From assembly GCA_025084515.1 (NCBI GenBank), contig JAJAGP010000357.1, forward strand, positions 41,001-105,000: a stretch of DNA of 64,000 nucleotides, in the 5' to 3' direction. A program made the position numbers and the translations under genes. How positions within the stretch are numbered: the first letter of the stretch is position 1; every line of letters starts with the position of its first letter. Of this stretch, positions 22,736-33,869 are shown piece after piece. Origin of the DNA: Ancistrus triradiatus (taxonomy: Eukaryota; Chordata; Actinopteri; Siluriformes; Loricariidae). Under the pieces are notes generated by a model. The model saw only the letters and a list, made by a program, of their open reading frames with translations, searched no databases and was not told the origin of the DNA.

Positions 22736-24906
22736 GACCAAAAGAACAGTTTGTCAAACAGGTTAGTTAATAGATAATTGCTTGTTTAGGAGAAATGATG
22801 GTGTCCTCTAAAGAAAATACATTTTTGTTGTTGTTTTTTTAGTTTTCCCCAGCAATATCAAACCTATATCATCTCTCTCCCATCAGTATGTGCGTGGATA
22901 TATGTGCACACACAGACACACATTTGCCCCTTTACCTTGAAACCCTAATTCACTTTAGGTTTTATGCTTACAGAAACTCTCTACGGCTGAACTCTCTGAC
23001 ACTTGTGTATAAGGTTGTGTTCCATGCCTGGGCGTTATTGAAGAGGGTGGTATGGGATGTTTTGTTTGGTGTCCTTCCCCATCACTCCTTACGTGCATGG
23101 GTCCAGCTGAGATCTGGAGAGTCCCCGCTCAATGCCTTACCTCTATTTACCTCCCGGTCTCCACTGAGAATATTCTATATTGAAGTTATTTTATGCTCGG
23201 CTTACCGTTCTCACTTTCACTTTTCTGCATCAAGTCTTTCCAGCGCTCCTCTCTCTTTCTCTTCTTGTATCTTATTTCTATTCAGTGGTCGTATTCCTTC
23301 CATTTTAGAAAGAGCTGATGCGGAGAAAGAGAAGAGGGAATGAAGGATAGCTCAGGGTTGTTTTTGGTCTACAGTGAAAATTGGACAAGGAGCTTTATTC
23401 TAAACGCTCTGGAGTTTGGAATCTAGTTTTGAAATTTCTTTATAAGTCTTTGGTCTAGAAACGTGGACACTTGATTGTATTTTGTAAAACACCCGGTTAC
23501 TGTATACTCAATTAGAAGGTACTTGATACTTATAGGAAGGGCAGGTATACACTTACCTGAGAAATGTGAATATGGTTGAGTGGTTTTTTTTTTTGTAAAC
23601 ATTTTAGAAACCTGAAAGGCTAATACAATTCAGATATTCTGCAGCTTGTGCTTGCGTTCTAAATTTGTAGCCTACTTTTGAAATGGATTGCACAAGAGAT
23701 CTACCATTTTGGTTAGAGATCTGTAGTTTATTTTGATTGTAATTGGATACTACACTTGTAATAAAAGTCATTTTTATTTGTACTTTTTAATTTCAAGTCT
23801 TGCCTTTTATTCCAGTGGTGTCGCAAGTAAATAAAGTCATTCTATGCGACATGCTTCAATTCTTTCAAAATCTGCCAACATCCGAGTTGTTTGGTGTCGT
23901 TAGGTCACATACATATTGAGATTTTAACATATAAAATATTCACCTTTGTTTTAAATGTGTATTTTTCTCCTTGTTGACATTTCCAACTGTGTGCTGACCC
24001 CTCTGCTTATGGAGGAGTTCCACAGGCCAACGAGTGCCATGGTACAGTTTGTGACTGGTGACCACTTCTTTTCACCGGCAGATGGCCGACTTCTGCAGTG
24101 AGAGAGCATGCCCATATGGAGGAACACGCTATTTCTGCAGAATCCATCGGGCATCTTTGCTGGTGTCTTCTTCATCCAATTTGGCTGCTGTTGCGGCACT
24201 GAGGAGATGAAATGTCCGTTCTTCCCTCATCTCATATATCCTTTGTAATAGCTTAGCCATTTTTTGTTATATAAACAAAGGAAAAAAAAGATTCTGCAGA
24301 TTTAAATCGACAGACTGAATATGCTTAGTTCTGAAATGGGTGGAAAAACAAACAAACAAAAAAAGCCCCGGATATTTAGCGAAAAGAACACAATCATTTG
24401 TAATGCAGGAAACAGAGATGCAGGAGAGTTAAGTCGCATTAGTTTGCGAGTTATTATATGTGCCTTGATTTACGGCTTAGTTTTGACTTTGTCTAGCTCA
24501 CAAAAAAAAAAAAAAATCTCCTAATTTGAAAAGAGAGAAAGAAATTCAAGTTTTCAATCAAATTTTCTGTTATGTATTTTTGAATGAAATGAAAAAGTAG
24601 TTTGGATCATATTGTCAAAGTTATGCTGGGGGAAAAAAGTCAAGTAAAACAGAGAACATTTTTTAAAAAACGTATTGGTTTTGGGACACTTTCTGCCCTG
24701 CTTCGTCCCACATTAGCTTGGTGAACACCTCATCTCTTAGAGAACTGAGTTTACAGTGGTTATTTAGAACATGGAGAAACCTTGTGTACACAGTAATTGT
24801 TCTTTTCATATGTTGTTTTTTGTACAGTCACCCTTAATTAAAGTTAGACTGCTTACACAAATTGGTATTGTTAATTTGGGATTAGTAAACCAGCGCCTAC
24901 ATTATT
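22736..24906. other. Unique DNA, one 151-codon open frame
   Basis: An open frame at 22888-23343 is preceded by a pyrimidine tract and 'cccatcag', which looks like a splice acceptor. Its protein is Leu/Ser/Phe-rich with no recognisable domain, and no upstream exon can be identified. Otherwise AT-rich DNA without repeats; A-runs near 24500. Confidence 0.3.
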
Positions 24907-25094
24907 TACATTACATTTACAGCATTTAGCAGACACCCTTATCCAGAGCGACTTACAATTGGTACAGTCTTACAATCCAAGCAATTGTGGGTTAAGGGTC
25001 TTGCTCAAGGACCCAACAGTGGCAGCTTGGCAGAGGTGGGATTTGAACCCTGGTCCATAGTCCAGTACCTTAACCACTAGGCTACCACAGTCCC
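24907..25094 (-). repeat. tRNA-derived SINE
   Basis: Minus strand: 'gtggtagcctagtggttaag' (A-box region), 'gttcaaatcccacc' (B box, close to GGTTCGANTCC), a middle part 'cttgagcaagacccttaacc', and the tail 'gtaagtcgctctggataagg' plus 'gtctgctaaatgctgtaaat'. Direct repeats 'acattat' flank it (24900-24906 and 25095-25101), as expected for target-primed insertion. Best copy for defining the family with 55600 and 58075. Confidence 0.85.
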
Positions 25095-25496
25095 ACATTA
25101 TGATTATTTGAATGGACAGTGACATATTTTCCAGTGTCAGTAAGGATGTGATGATATACAAATGTTTTTATCAGCAACTCAAATGTGAAATCTTGCTTTC
25201 TCTGGCAGAGGCCTAAAGCAGTCTGAATAACATTAGCAGAAAAAGTAAGGAACTGAAAGGCAGGTGAATGCATAGCAGCCCTGCAGACTGGGTTTATTCT
25301 TAAAGTCCTGAATCCACCCAGACCTCCGCTCAGCTGAATGAGGATTAGTTGCTTCTACAATCTGACCAGCTACAGTATGTCATGATGTTAGACTGCTGTC
25401 ATGCCTTTTTGAACAATTTGCTTAATCGTTGACCGTCTACAATGGGAAAAGTGTCAGGTGATCTTATTAAAGACTACATACAAACACAAACATGAC

Positions 25497-26240
25497 TAGC
25501 AGTGTAACAATACATAGTGGCACGATGCATCGTGATGCAAAAATGGGCCAGTGTATCATCGAATTTGATTGTGCATTCTTGTTTATTATGCCATCTAATG
25601 CTATTGCGTTTTTGAACACCCATCATGCTCACAGATGCATTTATTTTCTCAGCGAGATCCCATCTAAAAAGATTCGTGTTGTTTAAATGATTTTACAAGG
25701 AAAGTACACATTGTTTTGAATAGTTATTCTTCGTAAATAAAAAGTAATTTTTCACTCGGATATGGTGACGCTACAATAGAGCATTTTGTTTACAGTTTTA
25801 AGCATCCGGTTCAGACCGGATGGTAGCAAGAAGGTCCTGGGTTCAGCGCAAGGTGGAGCGGCTTGGGTGCTTTCTGTGTGGAGTCTGCATGTCCTGCCCG
25901 TGTCTGCGTGGGTTTACTCTGGGTACTCCGGTTTCCTCCCGCAGTCCAAATACATTATGCATCAGTTTAGACAAATGCGTTAGGTTAATTGATTATGCTA
26001 ATTTCGATAGATCAATGTAATTGGTATTGATACCGAAAGTGATGCTAAATGAACCGACTAAGCAAACAAACCTTTGTTTCTATTTTAATTGCAGGGGACT
26101 AAATGGTTTTTGTGTGAAAACATATGCAAGAAAATGTCATTGTTTTGCATCGTATACACTTCAGCAATAAAAAGGAATGTTTTTTATCGAATGTAGAAAT
26201 CAATAATCATAAGAAAATCGAATCGTGAACTCAGTATTGT
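25497..26240. mobile_element. Probable hAT-like MITE carrying a nested repeat
   Basis: The left side 'cagtgtaacaatacatagtg' followed by 'gcacgatgcatcgtgatgc' and the right side with 'aaaatcgaatcgtgaactc' fit hAT-like elements with 'taacgat' ends. Right boundary unclear. Repeat D at 25803-25990 lies inside it. Confidence 0.4.
25803..25990 (+). repeat. Dispersed repeat 'D'
   Basis: 'ggtcctgggttcagcgc', 'tgtggagtctgcatgtcctg', 'gtgtctgcgtgggtttactc' and 'cggtttcctcccgcagtcca' match the copies at 22438 and 28918. Confidence 0.7.
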
Positions 26241-26759
26241 GAATTCAATAGTTAGCAGTGTGTAAGTTGGTGAATGTCTGACTGTCATTTTGATTAACTT
26301 TAGTTGGAGACTTTGCACCATTGCACTCTTGATCTCTAAACTTTCCAAAACCCATTCCATGCTAAACCACATTTGAAGTGATCCTGCATTTCAGTTTGCT
26401 TTCGTTGTCCCTAAAACTTTGAGGCACCTTCATGGGGTTTGGTGAAAGAATCGTACAAACGTGGTTGTTTCTCAAAGACTTGTCTTTTCCCCCTTAAAGT
26501 TCAGCTCTGTAATGGGCCTCGGGTGAATGTTCTTCTCTAAACAGCACCTCCGCCGCTGTTGAAGAGATATTAGAGAAGCAAATGAAAGGACAAAGATGTG
26601 CTATGGAATACAAAAGTTAATAATCTTGGGGTTTGATGAATGGCCCGGCAAATGCTTCTTGATTTGGCCCTAAATTGCATGGCTGTGCACCGTCTTAATT
26701 TATTCATTTCCTTGTTGACTATGCAAGGACTTGGCAATCCAGAGGACACTGTTGGTAAT
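26241..26759. other. Unique DNA, nothing recognised
   Basis: No repeat or coding signal. Confidence 0.4.
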
Positions 26760-27430
26760 ATATGGTAAATAATGCACGTTTGACTACACCTGTCCACTCT
26801 GTACTGTACGTCCTCGCAGATTCCACCTCGTTCTCCTGTCCCCCTCTGCAGCCGTCATCGTACGCCTTCCAAATGTTAGCCAGCGGGAAGACAAGCTTGA
26901 GGCGGTGTAGGAGCTCTCACATATCTTTTTATTGCCACATACATCAAGCGTGTTGAGACATCCAAAAGAGACTGCGTGATCCGCGCCGATCCATTAATCA
27001 TCATTCATTGTATGTTAATAAATTCAGAATTTCCCATTTACCATGCGGCCCGTTTGCACGTAGCGGCAACGCAACCTTTCCAGAGCCCATAAATCACATA
27101 GCCCGAGTCATTTGACAGAGCAGCCTAAACACAGCGCTCCAGTCAGTCCCGCGGGCACAAACACATGATCTAATAGGCCTGCATCAGACCTGCGAGTCGT
27201 GGCGTCTACGCCGGAGCCTGGCATGTGCCGCAGTCAGAAAACCAGTGGGTCCGGGGAATAAATTTAAGCCCAAGGCCTTGTCTGTCTCCGAAGCATGATC
27301 TTAAGGTGGACGCTACGTTGCATCGAGAGGAAGTCTTGGCTGATTTCATGAAAAGCAGCACCGTATTAGATTTTATTTCCTCATTACCATCTGTAAAGGT
27401 TGGACGCATCCTGTCAGTTGCAGGTTTTTA
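26760..27430. promoter_or_regulatory. Candidate conserved non-coding element(s)
   Basis: Repeat-free, higher CpG than surroundings ('catgcggcccgtttgcacg', 'gtcccgcgggcac'), with 'tccattaatcatcattcatt' as a TAAT-rich core near 26990. Short frames on both strands lack domain similarity. Enhancer-like texture only. Confidence 0.3.
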
Positions 27431-28917
27431 ACTAGTAGTGCAACAAAACTTGGCGAAAAATTGTAGCTTGAGCCTTTGAAATCGTTTTGGGTTTATCAGA
27501 TAGGGACCTGCTGCAGGCGGTTATATATGACAGTTAATTACTGCCTGCAGTCCAGGGGGAGCCTGCTTTTGTCTTCATTTGGCAGCCGATCCGAAAACAT
27601 CACCTGAAATCATGAAAGCTATTCAAATTTTGGCATATAGATTTGTCCTAGTAATTGTTAGGCTTTGATGGCTTTCACAGCGTCAAGTTCATTCATTTAG
27701 TTTAGACCAGATTTATAGTCTAAATACATTTCTAACAGCACGTTTTGCAGTCTTTACCAACATAACACAATCCAGTACACTGTAAATGCTACATTCATTT
27801 GCTTGTAATCTGGGATACACAAAATGTGATTGTTGTTCATGGACAGGTAAATCAGATTTTGGTATTTGTGCCCTGAGAAAAGCCTCTATTTTCCTTGAAT
27901 TCATCCCTAAAAATAATACAACACATTTCCGACTGGAAGAAGGAACATGTTGATGGGATACACTAGCTCTGTGCAGCAGATTAGCAGATTACTGGCTCTT
28001 TACACAGGGACTTCCTGTAAACCCCCAGCATTGTCACTGGGGCAGCAGATGCTCTATATATGATGCAGAGGCGGTTCTAAAGCGAGATAATGCCATCATG
28101 CGTTAATCACACCAAGCGCACCACCCTGTGTTATGCAAAGCGTCCGTGTGAATGGTTAAAGGAAAATATAGATGTGGTGGAATTCCCCTGACCTTAATCT
28201 TGACTTATTCTCCAAAGAACTGGTTACTGTGTGGTGCTTGTTTTTGTCCACGTATGATCCTAGGAGAATTACTTAAGCTCCAGACCTACAAATTAAGTTT
28301 TCTCACCAAAGATTCATGGATTTGCAGTTCATGAACAGCGTAACCTACGTACATGCACATATAATTAAAAACCACTAGAATCCAAGATCTGCATCTTAAT
28401 GGTACTCCGATGTTCAGCGTTATTTGCCAAGTGCACTCCATGTGATATTATGTTTTGATTTGAACAGACAAGCTAACCATCATGGGCCAGCATTTTCTAT
28501 TTTGTGTTATTGCTACTATGTGTAATTTGTGTTATTTATGTAAACGAATAATAACTTAGCCCTGCCTTGGACTGGCACTACCCGGCCCCCTGTATGACTT
28601 GGATCAAGCTATAGTTCATCTGAGTATTGTTACTTACCTTTGGAATCCCATTATGGTCATTTCCACTTCTTATGCTTGCATTCAGCATAAAATACAAATC
28701 ACAAAGCACAGCCCTGAAGCCAGTAGAGATGTGGGATGTGGTAGAACATGAGATTCACATTCATAGACTTGTTCTTGTTGTTATTCCTTAATTGATACCA
28801 TATAACAACTATCTTAAATAGTTATATTGTGTTATGTATTTATAAGTAGCCTACAGATTATTTAGTATATGAACGTGAATAGGTTATATGCCAATGGTGT
28901 GCCATGTTATTGTAGGA
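27431..28917. other. Unique DNA, no gene seen
   Basis: A GC-balanced first part (to about 28160) could continue the regulatory block; the rest is AT-rich. No repeat recognised. Confidence 0.4.
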
Positions 28918-29105
28918 ACATGGCGGCACGGTGGCTTTCAAGGTCCTGGTTTCAATCCCCAGGTAGAACGGGCTGGGTCCTTTCTATGTGGAGTTTGGAT
29001 GTCCTCCCTGTGTGTGCATGGGTTTACTCCGGGTGCTTTGGTTTCCTCCCACAGTCCAAGGACATGCATTAGGTTAATTGATTACGCTAAATTGGCCCGA
29101 ATATA
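28918..29105 (+). repeat. Dispersed repeat 'D', good copy
   Basis: Order: 'catggcggcacggtggc', 'tcctggtttcaatcccca' (tRNA B-box-like), 'tggatgtcctccctgtgtg', 'ggtttactccgggtgctttg', 'gtttcctcccacagtccaag' and 'aggttaattgattac'. Reference copy for the family within this window. Confidence 0.75.
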
Positions 29106-29582
29106 AGGAACGTGAGAATCTATGGATTTTGGTGGGATGTCTGTACTAAGAACAAAGTAGATAATATCCAGTATTGGAGTGGTATTCCTGGTATTTCAAA
29201 CAAACATATTAGGTCATGACCGTAAGGGGCGACTACTAACCCGTAGTTTTTCAGGATATTTCAGATAGCTTAGGATTTCCTTAAAAATGTCTCATGGACT
29301 GTAAATCTAATGCCGTTGCAAATTTAAAAGGTTTGTTGAAGGCAGTGCATGACAGAACATTCTTTGTTTGCACTGTATAGTTTGTTACTGCATTAAAATG
29401 GAAGGTAATATTTATTGTTGTAGTGTCATTACAGAATGGCTTAAATATAATTTATTAAAAATAACACGATTAAAAAAAAAATAATTGGCCAAAATGTCCT
29501 CAGATTGTAATGTAACAGATGCAAGAATTAAGAATTAAAATTTTAATTAAGGATTAGAATGTGCCAGGTTACCAAACAATAT

Positions 29583-29790
29583 ACGCTCACTTTATTAGAT
29601 ACACCTTCTTGATTCTACACTCCTTCTCCATTGTACCATATAGAAGCACTTTGTAGTTCTACAATTACAGAATGTAGTCCATATGTTTCTCTACATGCTC
29701 TGTTAGTCCCCTTTACTCTGTTCTGTCATGGTCAGGACCTCCTCAGGACCACCACAGATCAGGTACCATTTTGGGTGGTGAATCAGACTC
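29583..29790 (+). repeat. Palindromic element, left-arm fragment
   Basis: Matches the left arm of the element at 47172: 'tttattagatacacc', 'cactttgtagttctacaatt', 'acagaatgtagtcc', 'gtcaggacctcctcagg' and 'ttgggtggtgaatca'. The right arm is not found nearby. Confidence 0.6.
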
Positions 29791-31163
29791 TTATAGAAAC
29801 AAGGCGTGTACCTAACAATGTGAGAGTGTATACAGAATGTACAGCCTGCTTGTCTGTGAAGGTATAACAGAAGGGGAAAAGCTAACCAAGGTTTGTCAAA
29901 ATTGGTTTTGCTACCAGTCCATCAACAGGTTCATTATTAATATCAGAAAATCTGTAGTATGCACAGATTCATATGCATGTCATAGAGAACTTTTTAAAAT
30001 TTATTTATTTATTTTTTTTACACAGAACTTTTGTCGTGCTGTATTACTCACCACTACTTTTTTGGATGTGCTTGTAATAGTGCTTAGCCTTAATGTCTTT
30101 TGGGCCAGATCCAGTAACCTAATGAGGCAGTTTTGATGGACCCTGTCCCACATGAATACAGAGTGTTTGCCTCTCTCTTCTCCTTCCCTCTAATACCTCT
30201 TCCAGGTCCTGCTTGAAATGGCTTAATTGATCTAATCACTCATGCGATTGGTCAGACCCATTTGTCTTTTTCTCGGCCAAGCCTCTGGACACTGGACAAT
30301 GTTGTCTTCTGTTGGGAGGCTAGTCTTCTGTAGGACCATGGCATCAGCAGGATTGACTTTGTGCTGTCTGTGCCATCAAACCCTTAACCTTGAGTCTAGC
30401 CAGTGACTTTAGAGTTACTGGAGCTTGAAGAACTTTTGACTTTGTCACATTGGGCCATTCCTATGAGTGCAATAAGGAGCTTTTGAGTAATGGAGGTCAT
30501 GGAATTTTGTGTTTGACGATGATGGGAGTAGTTGTCATGAACTCTGACTGCTACTGATCTGGAAAGTGAGGTTATTCAGATACCAGAGCTACCAGATTGT
30601 TTTATTTGTTTATCAGTTCTGTGGGCAGCACTGTGGCCAAGGTTCAACTTTTTTCCCCCCAACTTGCCCAGTCAGGCACGCGACCGGAAAGCTCACTGTC
30701 CTGAACCAAATTTATACTGTCCCCAACAAATCAAACGCCTCTTCATGCAAACAATTCAGACATCGAATGGTCGTTTTTCTTTTTTGCCCCGAAATTCGAA
30801 CAAAAAGTCCGACTTTAAACATGGGCACCCTAAAACACTCAATCATGCAATCTTCCAAGCACGATGCACGTAATCCAGTCAAGTTGATGGTGTTAATGCA
30901 GCAAAACAGAATGTCGTTTGCCATAAAACCCCAAAAAAGGACTAACTAGGGAGTGATCATGGGTGTATTATATTATTTTATCATATTATGTATAGGTCTA
31001 TTATTTCAGTGTACGGGTGTGATTTCAGACACTCCTTCAGTCTCTGCACCATTGTCCCAGTGATGAGACGTGCCGAAAATCTGTTCCCCTTGATGGCTAT
31101 AAAATTTGTTTTCACTTTATTTTAACTGATTTCATGTATTAATTGAGTATTATTATTGTATTA
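29791..31163. other. Unique DNA, no gene seen
   Basis: Contains a 127-codon frame at 30566-30949 without domain similarity. No repeat family recognised. Confidence 0.4.
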
Positions 31164-31505
31164 TAGGGGTGGCAGTATGGTAAAAATATTATCACGATAA
31201 TTAAAGATATTTTTATGATACACGATATCACAATACATGTGATCGCAGACAAAATACATCAGTAGCTAGTAGTAGATATTTAAAAACTACTATTCAAATA
31301 TTATCCCATACTTGGAGATTACTTAATGTGCTGCATTTCATGCAATTAAACAGGACTAAATACACTCTTTGTAATGAACCATGCAGTTGGTCAGTGGTCT
31401 TTAAGCACTGACGATATCCTTGATGTGCTCAAAAAGGAATATCATCTGCCATGGTGATAAAATTAATCAAGATAAGATAAAATATCATTATATTGCCCAA
31501 CCCTA
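31164..31505. mobile_element. hAT-type MITE with 8-bp target duplication
   Basis: Ends 'taggggtggcagtat' and 'atattgcccaaccc' plus 'ta' are inverted repeats. Interior has 'tatcacgataatt' and 'cacgatatcacaata'. Flanks 'ttgtatta' (31156-31163) and 'ttgtattg' (31506-31513) agree at 7 of 8 bases. Non-coding, 342 bp. Confidence 0.75.
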
Positions 31506-31599
31506 TTGTATTGCATTCTTTTGCGTTATTCATGATTTTAATCATTAATTACATACGAATATAGGCATAAAAAAAACAATCATTAGGCTGTCGGGAATG

Positions 31600-31712
31600 G
31601 ATTAATCCTATTACTTCTTATGGGGAAATTTGTTTCCAACTTCCAAATTGGAGAAGATCGCACAACCTTCTGGAACCAGTTAAGTTCGAATTCCGAGGTT
31701 CCACTGTACGTT
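31600..31712. mobile_element. End of a TIR element ('aattccgaggttccactg')
   Basis: 'cttatggggaaatttg' and the terminus 'cgaattccgaggttccactg' resemble ends at 18310 and 41623. Only one end is seen. Confidence 0.4.
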
Positions 31713-32049
31713 TTTCTGTTGTAAATAAGCAAAGGTTTCATAACAGCGTAGATCACAATGGTATAGCTAATGATTGAAACACTTTTTAAATAAACCTGCT
31801 CAAATTCCTACTCCTAGTTTTTACCTCCTAGTTTTATTTTCATTTTATTTTCAGTGCTTTAACATTAATGTCATCACTTGCAGTACTGGTATTCTTTTTT
31901 TAACCATGTGATATGCTTTTGTGACTTGTTCAGCTTAATCACTGTTCATTCGTCGTGTGCACATGTCCGGCAGTTCAGACGTGCCTCTGTACACGTGATT
32001 TGACAGAGACATTGTGAAACTTTTGAGTGACTGTTTTTTGAAAGTTGTA

Positions 32050-32605
32050 CCGTATTTTTCGGACCATAAGGCGCACTTAAAATCCTTTAACTTTCTCAAA
32101 AATCGACAGTGCGCCTTAAAATGCGGTGCGTCTAATGTATGAATTCATTCTGGTTGTGCTTTCTGACCTAGAACCGATTGTAGATGGTACACGGCGCTCA
32201 TAAATCTGTCGGCCTTGGTAAGTTACGAAGCTTACGGCCACCGTAGTGCGCAGCATAGCGGAGTAATACGGTATGTGCTTCAGCATTAGGGTATGTGCAT
32301 TCATTCATTCATATTCGAAGCGTATTTTAAAGTCAACGCTATCAGTCACGCAGTACAACATGGTCATAGAGCAGCTGTGAGAGAATTCAACATTAACGAA
32401 TCAATGGTACGGAAGTGGAGGAAGCAAGAAGACGCCCTGCGCCAGGTAAAGACCAAACTGAACTTCCGACGGAACTTAAGAGTTTTGTTTCATTTCATGC
32501 GCCTTATAACCCGGTGCGCTTTATGTATGAAAATGGATCTGTTAGCAGTCGATCGTTGATATTGTGCCTTATAACCCGGTGCGCTTTATAGCCCGAAAAA
32601 TACGG
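32050..32605. mobile_element. Pogo-like MITE, copy 1
   Basis: Terminal inverted repeats 'ccgtatttttcggaccata' and 'tagcccgaaaaatacgg', flanked on both sides by TA (32048-32049 and 32606-32607), the target duplication of the Tc1/mariner/pogo superfamily. The subterminal motif 'cttataacccggtgcgcttt' occurs twice on the right side. 556 bp. Very similar to 62992-63558, so both are fairly young. Carries only an N-terminal piece of a transposase. Confidence 0.85.
32332..32469 (+). pseudogene. Pogo/Tigger-like DNA-binding domain remnant
   Basis: In-frame coding remnant inside the MITE, reading 'HAVQHGHRAAVREFNINESM' then 'VRKWRKQEDALRQVK'. This is the helix-turn-helix that opens pogo/Tigger-type transposases (usual pattern: ...HGNRAAxRxFxVxExxVRxWRKQ). 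The DDE catalytic region is absent: the frame runs straight into right-hand subterminal repeat. The copy at 63264-63425 retains the preceding 'EADFKLSAIS' more faithfully. It might encode a short DNA-binding peptide, but there is no promoter or splice evidence. Confidence 0.65.
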
Positions 32606-33021
32606 TAGTTCAGACAGAAAAAGAAACAGCTACCTGCCTAATATTCCCTACGAACTTTGCAGAACATCTCTGGTACAAAGGGGTCAAAACTTACCCATGA
32701 ACACTGAGTTTTCCATGAGAGAATGAAGTTGCAGACTTGCTTTGGTTCATATTCATGTTTTGTTGACGTTTTCCTGTGTGCCTCTGTTTCAAGTTGTTTG
32801 TCAACAGATAATATCAATAGTTTGTTTTGACTGGGTGTTCATGACTGAACTGACTTTGTCTTCAGTTATATTGTTCTGTTAACACAGTGCACCCCTGAAA
32901 TGCACTTTCCCAACTGGGCAAATTCTTTTTCGTGCTGCTGTTTTGACATTGTTTTACTTGCCCTGGGCATTCAGGGACTCTTTATTGTGGTGCACTCTTT
33001 ATTTTCTTGTTCTGTTAGATT
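32606..33021. other. Unique DNA, nothing recognised
   Basis: No repeat or coding signal between the pogo-like MITE and the next dispersed repeat. Confidence 0.4.
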
Positions 33022-33240
33022 TAAGTGGTGCAAGCAGTTAGCACGGTCACCTAAAAGTTCCAGATATCCATGGTTTGATATGTGTGTCGTCCCTGTGTTC
33101 GCTTGGGTTTACTCCTGGTTTTCTGGTTTCCTCCCACACTTGCGTTGTGTTAATTTGGCACTCTAAATTGACTCATTGTGAATATATCTGGCTAATATGC
33201 TGTCGTCAAGAACCATCGATGCGGATGTGATGTTAAATAA
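33022..33240 (+). repeat. Dispersed repeat 'D', diverged
   Basis: 'gtggtgcaagcagttagcac', 'gtcgtccctgtgttcgcttg', 'tttctggtttcctcccacac' and 'ttggcactctaaattgac' match the family order of 28918. Confidence 0.55.
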
Positions 33241-33349
33241 ACAAACATACAAACCAGTTCAGTGTCTAATGGTGGCCAACACCTGAAAAAAATGCTCGTC
33301 CTGGATTTATTTTTTGCCTCCAGTTACCATCTTTGTGCAGTTTGAGTTG

Positions 33350-33600
33350 TTTTCCCCATGTTCATGTAAGTTCTGGGTATTTTTTTTTTCCACCTCCCAA
33401 AACCATGCCTCTAAGTGGATTGGCTACTTCAAATTTCCCCTAGGTGTAAATAAATAAATGTGTAAACGAGAGAGTGAGTGGGTGTTCAAGATGGATTTGG
33501 CCACTGTGTGCAGGGTATCATCTTGCCTTTAGCCCCGTGTTCCTGGGATACAGTGTACATGGCAACCCTGATCAGGATGAAGCTGGTACTGAAAGTGAAC
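33350..33600 (+). repeat. Dispersed repeat 'D', second diverged copy
   Basis: Follows the previous copy in the same orientation. 'ttttccccatgttcatgtaa', 'aaccatgcctctaagtggat' and the 3' part 'accctgatcaggatgaagct' resemble 22438-22735 and 59530-59720. Confidence 0.45.
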
Positions 33601-33800
33601 GGACCCTCTTTTGTTCTGTAGTTATGCGTTGGCCATTATTTGCAGGATAGACTTTTGCATTTTGAAGTAATAGTTTTGGAGAATGGTACAGAATCCAGCT
33701 TCTTTATGGCCAATTCGAACTCTATTATACCTAAACTGATTTAGTGCCTGTGTGTTTTGCATACGGTTTCTGTATCTGCATTACAAAAATAAGGTCTTAT

Positions 33801-33862
33801 CCATGCATCTTCTCTTAGACTTTCATTAAAAGGGACCACGGTTCCCTGGAGAAGATGCATGG
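33801..33862. repeat. Perfect 14-bp inverted repeat with nested hairpin
   Basis: Arms 'ccatgcatcttctc' (33801-33814) and 'gagaagatgcatgg' (33849-33862) are exact reverse complements. The 34-nt spacer contains a second near-inverted pair 'agggacc' / 'gttccct' (33831-33847, 6 of 7). It opens a repeat-poor block. A pre-microRNA is unlikely because the spacer is very asymmetric. Confidence 0.6.
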
Positions 33863-33869
33863 GCTTGAT

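Noticed and set aside
25820..29106. Recurring peptides of the type 'HGFTPG...VSSHSP' in several frames
   Set aside because: They are translations of dispersed repeat D, which has no coding function I can support.
33801..33862. Pre-microRNA
   Set aside because: The 14-bp stem is interrupted by a strongly asymmetric internal loop (about 16 nt against 1), unlike Drosha/Dicer substrates.
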